From positions 1 through 64,000 of the forward strand of contig JAZPXN010000084.1 of the NCBI GenBank assembly GCA_045543655.1: a DNA stretch of 64,000 bases, written 5' to 3'. Of the stretch, positions 8,233 through 17,700 are shown piece by piece. This DNA is from RGIG995 sp045543655 (GTDB taxonomy: Bacteria > Bacillota > Clostridia > Oscillospirales > UBA644). Every line of letters starts with the position of its first letter. The stretch's first letter is position 1. Below the pieces are notes generated by a model, which was given only the letters and a program-made list of their open reading frames with translations, was not told the DNA's origin and did no database searches. Both the position numbers and the translations under genes were made by a program.

Positions 8233-8262
8233 AGAATTCGTGGCAGAATTTGTGGCAGAATT
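8233..8262. promoter_or_regulatory. Left integrase arm-type sites
   Basis: Two direct copies of GTGGCAGAAT (8240-8249 and 8252-8261) lie 39-60 bases inside the left core. The 17 bases 8233-8249 recur exactly at 41496-41512 inside the right end. Such paired direct repeats are expected for the N-terminal domain of a tyrosine integrase. Confidence 0.75.
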
Positions 8263-8562
8263 TTATTCATTCTTTTTGGTGGATGTCAAATTCTTAATCA
8301 TATCATAAAACCCGGCGATCGATTTTCCGAACATCTCATAAAGGCCGGTAGAGGCAAGACCGGAGACGAGACCTGACAAAAGGATCTCCGGAGTAAATTG
8401 CCAGCCACTGTTCCAGATCGCAAGAAGGATCCCCAGCAGGCCGACGATGAGGGGGATAAACTTATTGATCTTCTCCCCCGGGATCAGGTGCTTGATGATG
8501 AACCCCACACAGAGGCAGACCCCAAGCACGACGAGCATGATGTAGTTTTGCAAAAATTCCAT
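8263..8562 (-). CDS. Phage holin
   Basis: The 99-aa protein has two clear hydrophobic helices (about residues 8-24 and 37-50) and a weaker third segment, with a charged K-K-N-E tail. Size, membrane pattern and place directly after the endolysin gene fit holins, which form the pores that release endolysin or collapse the membrane at lysis. It is the last gene of the late operon, and its stop lies beside the integrase arm sites. The start has a GGAGAAAG-type ribosome site. Confidence 0.82.
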   Translation of the reverse strand: MEFLQNYIMLVVLGVCLCVGFIIKHLIPGEKINKFIPLIVGLLGILLAIWNSGWQFTPEILLSGLVSGLASTGLYEMFGKSIAGFYDMIKNLTSTKKNE

Positions 8563-8580
8563 TTTTCTTTCTCCTTTGCT

Positions 8581-9513
8581 TTATTCTTTGAAGCCGAATT
8601 CTTTCATTTCGGCGAGGGTGACGGGACCGATATTGCCGTCGGCCTCAAGACCGGTGCGGCGCTGGAATTCCTTGACCCAAGCCTCGGTATTTTCGCCGAA
8701 GACGGGGCCCTTGACGTCCTTGGCGTTCCGCTTCAGGACGTTGGCATAGGCGGGGAAAAATTCGTACCAGAAGAGATTGATCTTCTCGATTTTCGGGCCG
8801 TTGTCGCCCCGGCGGAAATATCCCCGCTCCGGAAGGAAGGATTCCTTCGGCGCTTCGGGTGCAAAGCCGTTCAGTCCGGCGGCACGGATCTTGGCGGGAT
8901 AGTCGATCAGCAGATAGTTCTGGTCTACGACCTTCCCGGCCACGATATTGGAGCGGATCTTATTGGTTTCCCCGCCGAACTGCCAAAGACCGCAGACGCC
9001 GTCTCCACCCTTGTAGGTGAGATCCTTCGTCCATTCGGCCACCCAATGAGCGTACCGCTGCAGCTCCGCATCGTTGAGATGGGTTTCAAAAAAGGATCTG
9101 CTGGCGTAGATGCCGACCCAGTATCCCCGGCCTTCCAGATAGTCGCACCAGGTCTTTGCCACGCGGGTGAGGGCGTCTTTGCCGACGGTCTTCATCCGGG
9201 CATCCTCCATGTCGTAATAGACGGGGAGGTCGAACCTGCGGCCGGCGAGAACCTTTTCTTCAAAATATTTCGCCTCGGCCAGGGCCTCCTCCTCGGTGCA
9301 GGCCATCCCGTACTGGTAGGTACCCACAGGCAATCCCGCCGCAACGGTTTTTTCGTAAAAATCCACGAAGCAGGTATCCCGCCCGCCGCCACGAATTACC
9401 GTCGGCGCGGAATAGGCCCCTCGGGGAATGATGAATTTCACCCCCTCGGCCACGGCCTTTCCGAAGTCAAAGCCCCGCTTGTGGGCCGAAATGTCGATTC
9501 CGAATTCTGTCAT
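8581..9513 (-). CDS. Endolysin: GH25 lysozyme with C-terminal peptidoglycan-binding domain
   Basis: The 310-aa protein starts with G-I-D-I-S (Asp7) and has Y-D-M-E-D at 100-104, giving the Asp101/Glu103 pair of GH25 muramidases. W-Q-F-G near residue 180 completes the barrel. Residues ~230-305 form a PG_binding_1-like domain with R-R-G-D-N-G-P and the F-Q-R-R-T-G-L-E-A-D-G-N-I-G-P-V-T signature. It should cut the glycan between MurNAc and GlcNAc at lysis. There is no signal peptide, so release depends on the holin. The ATG has GAGGTAATT upstream. Confidence 0.93.
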   Translation of the reverse strand: MTEFGIDISAHKRGFDFGKAVAEGVKFIIPRGAYSAPTVIRGGGRDTCFVDFYEKTVAAGLPVGTYQYGMACTEEEALAEAKYFEEKVLAGRRFDLPVYYDMEDARMKTVGKDALTRVAKTWCDYLEGRGYWVGIYASRSFFETHLNDAELQRYAHWVAEWTKDLTYKGGDGVCGLWQFGGETNKIRSNIVAGKVVDQNYLLIDYPAKIRAAGLNGFAPEAPKESFLPERGYFRRGDNGPKIEKINLFWYEFFPAYANVLKRNAKDVKGPVFGENTEAWVKEFQRRTGLEADGNIGPVTLAEMKEFGFKE

Positions 9514-9523
9514 AATAATTACC

Positions 9524-9877
9524 TCATTTCTGAATTAAGTACGTTTCCATATTATGTTTTGCAGCGCGAAGGCGATCCACGCTGTTCCCATCCAACTCGT
9601 GATCCATAATGGCCAGAAGACACTCACAGATCTGCTCCTGTCCGGTATCAATTTTTTGAAGCTTTTTGTGATCGATGTTCTGATAAGATTCCAGCTGATC
9701 GAACCGCTCCTTTAGCGCAAGGAACTCTGCCCGGTCAACCTTTCCGTCCACGTCCTTCCGCATCTTTTTAACCGGTGCAACCCACCTGGAGATCACGGCC
9801 GTAGCGCCACCCACGGTTATGATCGCGGCGGCAAACCACAGCAACCCTTCCACGGTGATAACGATCTCGTTTCCCAT
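9524..9877 (-). CDS. Membrane-anchored lysis-module protein with coiled coil
   Basis: The 117-aa protein has one N-terminal helix (about 10-32), a charged coiled-coil region (45-85) and a C-terminal C-L-L-A-I-M-D-H-E-L-D-G-N...A-K-x-x-x-E-T-Y-L motif. The C-terminal motif is shared with the 86-aa protein at 62363-62623 in the second phage element. The layout recalls XhlA-type haemolysin proteins that assist holins, but that role is inferred from position. It lies between the fibre and endolysin genes. Confidence 0.65.
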   Translation of the reverse strand: MGNEIVITVEGLLWFAAAIITVGGATAVISRWVAPVKKMRKDVDGKVDRAEFLALKERFDQLESYQNIDHKKLQKIDTGQEQICECLLAIMDHELDGNSVDRLRAAKHNMETYLIQK

Positions 9878-9889
9878 TGCATCACCTCC

Positions 9890-11761
9890 TTATTTCCATC
9901 TACCAATCGCATGAATATGCAAGTCGGAGACTACGTCTGTATAGCCTGATTGAGCATTACGATAAGTGATATACGCCGCCGTTGTGCTATTTGTATTATT
10001 GTAAGGGGCACGGTCTTTCAACCAACCGCCATTCTGCCCGGCAGATACGGTAACCACGGGAGCAGATACGAATGTAAAAGGATAGGCTACTGAACAAGAT
10101 ACGAAATCGGTGGAGGATGTCGTATGTTGTGCCATTCCCCAGCACTCCGCTTTCCCACTTTTCCATTTTTCCCAAGTCCAAATACCGCTTGTCCCGGATT
10201 CAACCACGAAGTCAGATCCACCCATCGGATACCAATGGCTACGAAAGACATTACCCGACCCATCCGTATTGATAGTGCGAATATACGTCGGAAATTCTGC
10301 CGAAAGAGGTCTATATTCTTGTAACACATAAGCCCACGAAGAAGTCTCCAAATCCTGATATTCCCCCGTTGAACTATATACCCGGAGAAGCCCGGCTTGT
10401 TGGACGGGGATATTGAGTATGGTAGGAACATTAGCGGAACTGTTTACCGCATACACACCCGGCGTAGTATAGGTGTCGAAATTCTCATAAGCACCGATGA
10501 GTCTATCTGCGTCACCAAGGCTATAGGGGATCTCGTACCTCCATGAAATATCTCCATCCTCGTTCAATAATCCTTTGACTACCCTATTGAGAGCAGGATC
10601 GTATTTCTTGTAGAAATTGCCGTTTGCATCTCCATCAAAGGTTTTGAATTCTTCATAGCCATCGGGATCAAACGGGGGATTCAACCATTCTCGCTCACCA
10701 TCCCGGTCTCGGTATATAAAGCCGTTCAGGGTGGATTTGAGATAAGCATTTTCCCAACCGAAGGCAGATTCGAAAGTTCTGCCCCACATATTCGATCCGG
10801 AAATATGGATCGCACGATCCGGCTTCTCGGGATCAATCGTCACTGTCACTTCCGTCTTGATCGCTCCGTCCCACATCTCCTCTAAGTTGATGTTCCCGTA
10901 ATATGCTTGTCTTGCCATCTCCAAGTCATAACCGTTCACGACGCCATCGCCGTTGAAATCGTACAAGGGAATATTCGATTCTGGTATCTCATCCAGTCCC
11001 TCGTTGTGACTTCGAATAATCGATATTTCTTCAAGACCGGGCGGAATAAACGTTTGCTGAACGCTTCGAAACGTCCCGGATTTAATATGCTTTCCGTTGA
11101 TATACAGATTGCCATCGTCATCCCGATACAGTCCCTGCTTCGTTCCGTTTTCTGTGAGACGATCAAACACCTCCTTACTTGTCAGCTTCTCATCCAGTTT
11201 ACTTACGGCTTCCCACGAGCTATCACAGTATGGTGCAGTATACGCCGTAGTCCCGTCCGAATAAGTAATAAGGCTTCTCGTCCAAAGATATAATCCGGTA
11301 TTCCACTCCGGCATGGTTTTCTGCCACTGTCCAACAGGCTGAGTCTTATCGTAAGACAAACAGAACTCTGTCTCAATACCGGACACTCCAATGCCATCTT
11401 TTCCGGGCTTGCCGGGATCTCCCTGTGCGCCGGCAATACACACAGGTTCACTTTCCGTCTGAGTCCCGTTTGCATATGTGATCAGATTTTTCTGCCACAT
11501 ATACATTCCATCCGCCCACTCCGGTGGCATATTCGTCCACCGGCCATCTGCAAGGGCAACTCTCGAAGAAGAAAGATAATACAGAGCAGTTACCGACGAC
11601 ACGGATAACCGACTTAGATCATCAACCTTCCTGCCGGCGGATTCCGCAAGTTTCCTTGCAGAGTCCGCCAAACCGTAGGCCTTCAAAAAGCTTTGCCCAA
11701 ATCTCTGTTCAAGTTCGGCAAAAGATCTTGCCCCCTGAGTATCAAACCTCTTCAGGCTCAT
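9890..11761 (-). CDS. Tail fibre/appendage protein with collagen-like and dockerin-like segments
   Basis: The 623-aa protein has a basic N-terminus and two ~50-residue repeats (about 65-115 and 130-180, each with a W-x-x-x-M-P-x-W and L-I-T-Y motif). A collagen-like G-x-y run (G-D-P-G-K-P-G-K-D-G) lies between them. Near 264-287 is a single dockerin/EF-hand-like segment with D-F-N-G-D-G-V-V-N. The C-terminus is beta-rich and probably binds the host surface. The start at 11761 has GGAGG 5 bases upstream; the GTG two codons earlier is less likely. It is cotranscribed with the giant protein gene. Confidence 0.78.
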   Translation of the reverse strand: MSLKRFDTQGARSFAELEQRFGQSFLKAYGLADSARKLAESAGRKVDDLSRLSVSSVTALYYLSSSRVALADGRWTNMPPEWADGMYMWQKNLITYANGTQTESEPVCIAGAQGDPGKPGKDGIGVSGIETEFCLSYDKTQPVGQWQKTMPEWNTGLYLWTRSLITYSDGTTAYTAPYCDSSWEAVSKLDEKLTSKEVFDRLTENGTKQGLYRDDDGNLYINGKHIKSGTFRSVQQTFIPPGLEEISIIRSHNEGLDEIPESNIPLYDFNGDGVVNGYDLEMARQAYYGNINLEEMWDGAIKTEVTVTIDPEKPDRAIHISGSNMWGRTFESAFGWENAYLKSTLNGFIYRDRDGEREWLNPPFDPDGYEEFKTFDGDANGNFYKKYDPALNRVVKGLLNEDGDISWRYEIPYSLGDADRLIGAYENFDTYTTPGVYAVNSSANVPTILNIPVQQAGLLRVYSSTGEYQDLETSSWAYVLQEYRPLSAEFPTYIRTINTDGSGNVFRSHWYPMGGSDFVVESGTSGIWTWEKWKSGKAECWGMAQHTTSSTDFVSCSVAYPFTFVSAPVVTVSAGQNGGWLKDRAPYNNTNSTTAAYITYRNAQSGYTDVVSDLHIHAIGRWK

Positions 11762-11770
11762 AAACACCTC

Positions 11771-14700
11771 CTACCATGTGACCCTACCATCGGGATGCAC
11801 GGTAAAACCCAGTTCTGTCAATACAGTCTCGACCTGTTTTCGATCCATGTCACCCCGGCTATTTAAATACTCAACAATCTCAAGATTATAGGTATCCAAA
11901 CTCTCATACTGAGTCTTCAGCAGTATCATTTTTTCATAAATACTGCAGTCCAGACCGTTGAGATATTCGATCACCTTTTTCTTTCGACTACCGGCAATAG
12001 GATCACCGTTCTTGTCTTCATCAGACTTGATTTCGGACAATTTCATTTGCCGCGACCGATACGCCTCATATCCGCCAATGGACTTAGCTACCGCATACTT
12101 TCCGGGATTTTTCACAGCGAAATCGAACTCCTCAAAACTGGAATAATTCTCATATCCCGTTAGATCAATAGGGGCTTTTCGATCCGCAATATTGTTGATA
12201 AGAAGATTCTTTTTCTCAATGGGAAGATCGAGACCGGCGATATAGTCCGCTTTTTGACCAATGGACGCTTGCCCGGTCTCGCTCTCCTTGTTCAGTTTGG
12301 AAAATCCCTTCTTGATGCTCCAGTATTCTTGGATCGGGAGATCTAATGCAAGAAATTCCTGCACCTGCTCTTCCGTCAGCGCATTTTGATTCCCGTCGAA
12401 ATAGTCTCGTGCGTTTTTACTCGCCCATTGGCCGAAGATCGCCGCCTGCACTTTGTTTGCCGCGGTATCCTCTACGGGGAACCGCAACTTTCCGCTGTCC
12501 GTGTAAGATCCGGAAACGGGTAGATCATCGTCAAACATCTTCAAGCCTTTTGCTGTCTTCTTCAGTTGGCCGTAACCGCCGGGTAAGATATAATACGGAA
12601 GGGCTTCTGCGGCAGTCGCCCACCGACTCTTCTCGTTCCCGTATTCATCTTCTCCGTATACCAGTTCCTTGACCGGCAACGCAGAAGATGCGGGAATCCG
12701 CCCACCGCCGGTCAATACGCTCGCATAAGGCAGATCGTCCAACAGTTCGAAAAACGCCTGCTCGATATTGTCGAGGGTAGTATCCTCACTGTCTTCCTCA
12801 TCGTCGTAGCCGCAAGCGGTCATGATCGTGCTGATGATATCGAAGGCCGGATTATACCCGGCAACCGCCTCATATGCGACTCCAAACAAGTGCTGCAGTA
12901 CCGCCAGTTGGAACAATACGGAGCCGGCCTTTGCGGCAGTTTTAGCATTCCGCATCAATCCGTTTTCGATATGTTCATTGGAGACCTTCGCCTCTTGGAT
13001 CGTATCGTAAAACTGTGCGTCAAGCTGATTCCGGACTTCCAATTGGAATTTCGTAAACATCCCCAGCGTTTTGGAATTAAAGATCAACGGCAGTTGCCCG
13101 TAAGACCGATCTCCCATCAGCCTCGATGCCCACTTGTCGGCCTCAATCGCTGCGGTTTGCTCGTCCATTCCCTTGCTCACAAATTCGTTGATCTTAGTAC
13201 GGACGATCAGTTCCGTAGAAATATCATCCACGGCGCCCATCAGAAAATAGCCGGCATTCACGGCTTTTTCGTACGGCTTCTGGTAGAATTTCTCCACGCC
13301 TTTTCTCCGGATCATCGTGGGATTGCTTTCCGCAAATCCGTCACCTCTGCCGAAGATAGCGTTGATCTTATTCGCAGACGTCTGGCAAAGAGCCTTAACA
13401 AAGGCGCCTTTGTCCGATTTTGCAAGAGTCTGCATGACGGGGATGAAGTTCGTCCCGGCAGACGAGATATTAAACCCTACCATATTCCGGCCAACCTGTT
13501 GGTTGATCGTATTTAAAACGGAGATTGCCCTTCTGCCGAAGACGCCCTCCACGCCACGGTCAATCAGCGACGTCTTTCCCGCAAGCACGTTTGCTTCCTC
13601 GTTCAGGAACTGTGCAAAATTGGAAAGGTGCGCATCGCTCACCTGCTTGATCCGCTCCTGCGCCTCTTCTTCCGTCAACTCACTCAGATTTTCAAGCCCC
13701 TTGGCTTGGCCATAGGAATCTGCGACGTAATTCCGGAGCGCCCGGAGGGTCTGAATATCGTCAATGTGAAAGATTTGATTCTTTGCACTTGAAAGATATC
13801 GCTCCAAGCCTCCCAGGAGATCGTGCGTCGTCCGGAATCCCTTTCTCTGCTTTGCACTCGCAAAGAAAGGCTGACCCGGTTTCAGATCCGCCGTAACACC
13901 AGTAAGATCCGTAGGAAGATCCTTTGCCCGGATATCGTTCGGGTTGAAGGGAACGCCGATGCGAGAGAATGTGTCGGTCTGCGCCCGGAAATGGAGATGA
14001 TAGTTTTCCAGACGAGGAATTTCCGGATATCCATTCCGGGTCCGGGATTCGTTAATCAGCCGCAACGTATCGTCGTAGATCTGCCGGATCCTCGGGTCGG
14101 TGGCCAGTTTTTTGATGTTATTCCGAACCTCTTCATCCGGGAAGTCCTGCGCCAGTTCCGATTCGCCGTAGGTGATCTGCACCCCGTCCTTCGTGGTGTA
14201 AAACCCTTCGGCAAACATCTGTGCTGCGGCGCTCTCCTTGCTTCCGGGCTTAATATTATAGGCCTTTGAAATCTGGGCGAGGATCCCGTCCTTACTCAGA
14301 TAGCGCTTCAACCATTTGATCGCCTCGGTCTCGTGCTGAGCAACCTTATTGACGGTCGCATCCGAAAGTGCCTGCCCCGGCTTATAGCCGAACGTCTTCT
14401 CCAATACCCGCTGCGGCGTATTGTCCACGTTTGAGAGGGTAGACAGCCTCTTTCCGTGTTTGAGTACATCGTCAAGATCGAACCCTCGTTCACGCATATC
14501 CTCTCTGATCCCCTGGATCTTCATCGCGTGAACGTCCTTGCGTTTCAACCGTCCTTCTTCTTCCCGGGCGGCTTTCCGGTTTTCCTCGGCCTCCTGTTCC
14601 AGCTCGGAAAGGCGGCGCTGGTATTCGTCATCAAGATGATCCAGTTCAAAGAACGTGTCCGAATATTCATCGGAGAGCATTTCGCGCACCGTGGATTCAA

Positions 14701-17700
14701 TTTCTGAATTGTGGTTCACCGTTTCTCCGGGGCGGTTCTTAACGTTCAAAAGTGCCGTTTTGAGGTCGCTCCATTGATAACCGTGATCCAGGAGATAGCC
14801 CAACGATTCCGAAGCGCGGACACCTTTTTTCAGGTTCCGAAGCTCTTCGTACAATTCCGAAGCACGATTGCTGACAAAATCGTTTTTGTCTCCAAGAGAT
14901 TCTTCCATCGTCTGCCGGCGGTTTTCAAATTCCGCTTTGAGGTCTGCCTTTTCCCGTTCCAGTCGCTTGTCGATCCGCTGAAGCTTTTGTTCCAAGCGTT
15001 TTGACCGCTCCTCTTGGGTGTATAATGTTTCAGAACCCTCGGCGGCGGATTCTTTGGAAGTGCTTACGCTCTCTCGCATGGGAAGAGGCTCGTCCAAGGC
15101 AATGTCCTTCCCCGAAATTCGGTACCCGCGGGTCGGAAGATCTTCATTTTCTGCAGAAAGTGATTTTTTGGTATTGACATTTTGATCGTTTTGTGGTATA
15201 ATATTATTAGCAGGCGTTCCACCAAGGGGCTTTGACCCCACTACGGCTATGATTTTAGCTGAAGGTGTAACGCTTGCTTTTATTTTTCCCACGTTATAGA
15301 CCGTAGCTACCGTGCCTTCATGTCCTACGGAAAAAGTAATTTCATAATATTGCCCATCAAAATCTTCAAAATATGCCCGGTGGTATGTAAATCCATCCTT
15401 TGCGAAACTGTGCCCTTTACTGTCAGGACTATATTCTCGTTGTGATGATGTTTCCACAATTTCGTCTATGTGAGCCTCAACACGCAGCTTTACTGCGAAC
15501 TCTCCGTCTGTTAATTTCACAGGATATCCCGAAACACTTTTATAATCATCCTTAGCCTTCCAGGCCGTGTCTCTCTTGGTTATCGTAAGAATATCTCCGC
15601 CGATAGTATGGATGTCCAATGATGGCTGTCCTTCTAATAGAGCAGAGAAGAACTTCGCAATATCCCTTCGCTGTTCTTTTCGTGTTTTTCCCCTTATGAC
15701 ATTACGGCTCGCCTTAACATAGACATTCCCATTATCCAACGCAACAATGGAATATTTCGTACCGCCACCTTCGGCGGTATTTTTTTGCGCATCCGTTTCC
15801 CGATACACCGTTTCAAAAGTCTTCTTGATTTTCTCCAGCTCCCGGGCTTCTTTACTCCCGGCGGTAGCAACCTTATAAAGGTATTTAACCTCGTCGAAGA
15901 TCTTCTGAAAGACGTTTTGATGGTTGGTGGAAAGGTTCCGAAGAAAATCCGCATCGGTAAAGATGTAATCTCCCACCAAATCGGCGGTCAATTCGCCGTT
16001 GATGTTGGCACCTTCCACGTTGGCATACAGTTTTTCCAAGGTCTCCCGGCGGCTCTGCAGTTCGCCCTTTCCCTCGGCATATTTAAAAAGGGCACTTTGC
16101 AGTTGGGAATACAACTCCGTTCCTTCCAATACGTGGGTAATTTCGTGACCGACAACGGAATTCAAGGCTTTTGCGGAATTGACGTTGACCGTCACGGCGC
16201 CGTTGGAAACGTAACCGTTGACCGTTACCCCTTCCAAGGCAAAGCCCGATTCCTTCAGCCGTTCGTTATTGGTAAAATCGAAGTCCACGCCCTTTTCGGC
16301 AGACACCTTCGCCACCAAATCCACAAACTCGTGGGAACGGTTCGTGTTATTCAAGATCCCGCTATCGATTGCCTTTTGAACCACCTTTTTGGCGTTGCCG
16401 TTGTATCCCGACAGATCCGCCTCAAAGGCTTTCCCTTTGCGGTATTTCTCCCGGTAACTTTCCGAAAGTCGGTCGGCTGCCACCGATTCGCTGACCTCAT
16501 ATTCCAACTGCTCTTTCAACCGATTCCGCTGGGAGTCGGTCTTTTGTTTTTCAAGAAGATCTTTCAGTTCGGCATAACGGGTCTGGTCTGCAAGGGTATA
16601 AGATTTCTTCTTTCCAAGTTCCTCATACTCTTTGGTCAAGGCATCTTCCGAATCCACCGTCTCCCGATACTTTGCATAGGTATTTCCGCCCAAGATCTCC
16701 TCGATCTTGTCCGTGGAAATATATCCTTTTTCCATTTGGGATTCGATCTCGTTGTAGATCTTCATCTTGTCCGATGCGGTCACCTTGCCGTCGGTTTTCT
16801 TCTTCTCCGCAATAGCATCGGCATAGAGTTTGTCGAAAACCTTCTGCTCGTTTGCGGTCATGCCGGAAGTATAGTCCCTCCCGGTAGTAATGGATTGGGC
16901 TCCCTTGGCTACACCGAATCCGCCGCCCATCACAGCCCCGCTGACGAAGGATTCGATATAAGAATTAAAGGCTTCCTCCGAAGCCATCATTTCCTGCCAA
17001 GACTTCTCGTCCATATAAGTAAGCTTCTTCCCGAGCCGGGACGTCACTTCGGTGAGAACTTCTTCGTTTCCTTCTGTCGCCATATCGATCCCAAACTTTG
17101 CGAGGGTTCGAATCACCTTGTTGGAGATCTTGGAGGACAACTGTCTGGAAACCCAGTCGTCGATGGGAGTGTTTTTGAAGACCTTGATGCCGCCGATCTG
17201 TTCAAAAATCAGTTCCGCACCGGCAGAAATAAGGCCGCTGATCCGAGCCTCGGCCGGGGTAGCACCTTCCCGGTATGCTTCTTCGATCTCGCTACTATAG
17301 GCGTTGACCCCCATCGCCAAGGGGCTCAGGACGGCGCCAGCTCCGGGGATCGCCTTCAAAGCCTGCGCCCCTGCCACGTGGGTGACGGATTGAACCATAC
17401 TGTCGGACTTATCCCCCAGAACGGAGGCGTCCTCAGTATTGTTTTTTACAATCCCGTTTTTCAGCGCCAAGTTGGTGACGATCCCAACGGGATTCGTCCA
17501 GTTTATTACGTTGCCGGCGACCTCGCCGACCTTTTGAGATTTCAAAAGATCTTTCGCAACGAATTCGCTGGTCTTCTTTTCGAAATTCTTATCAAACAGT
17601 CCGCCGATCAACCCCACAAAATCCGCTCCGGTGTCGATCAGCCCCTCGGTAGCCTCAGCAACGGCAACGATGGCGTTCTCCTGAACGTCTGCGGCAGTCC

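Noticed and set aside
8398..9609. Rightward open frame of 403 codons opposite holin and endolysin
   Set aside because: The endolysin catalytic residues are on the minus strand and the frame crosses gene boundaries.
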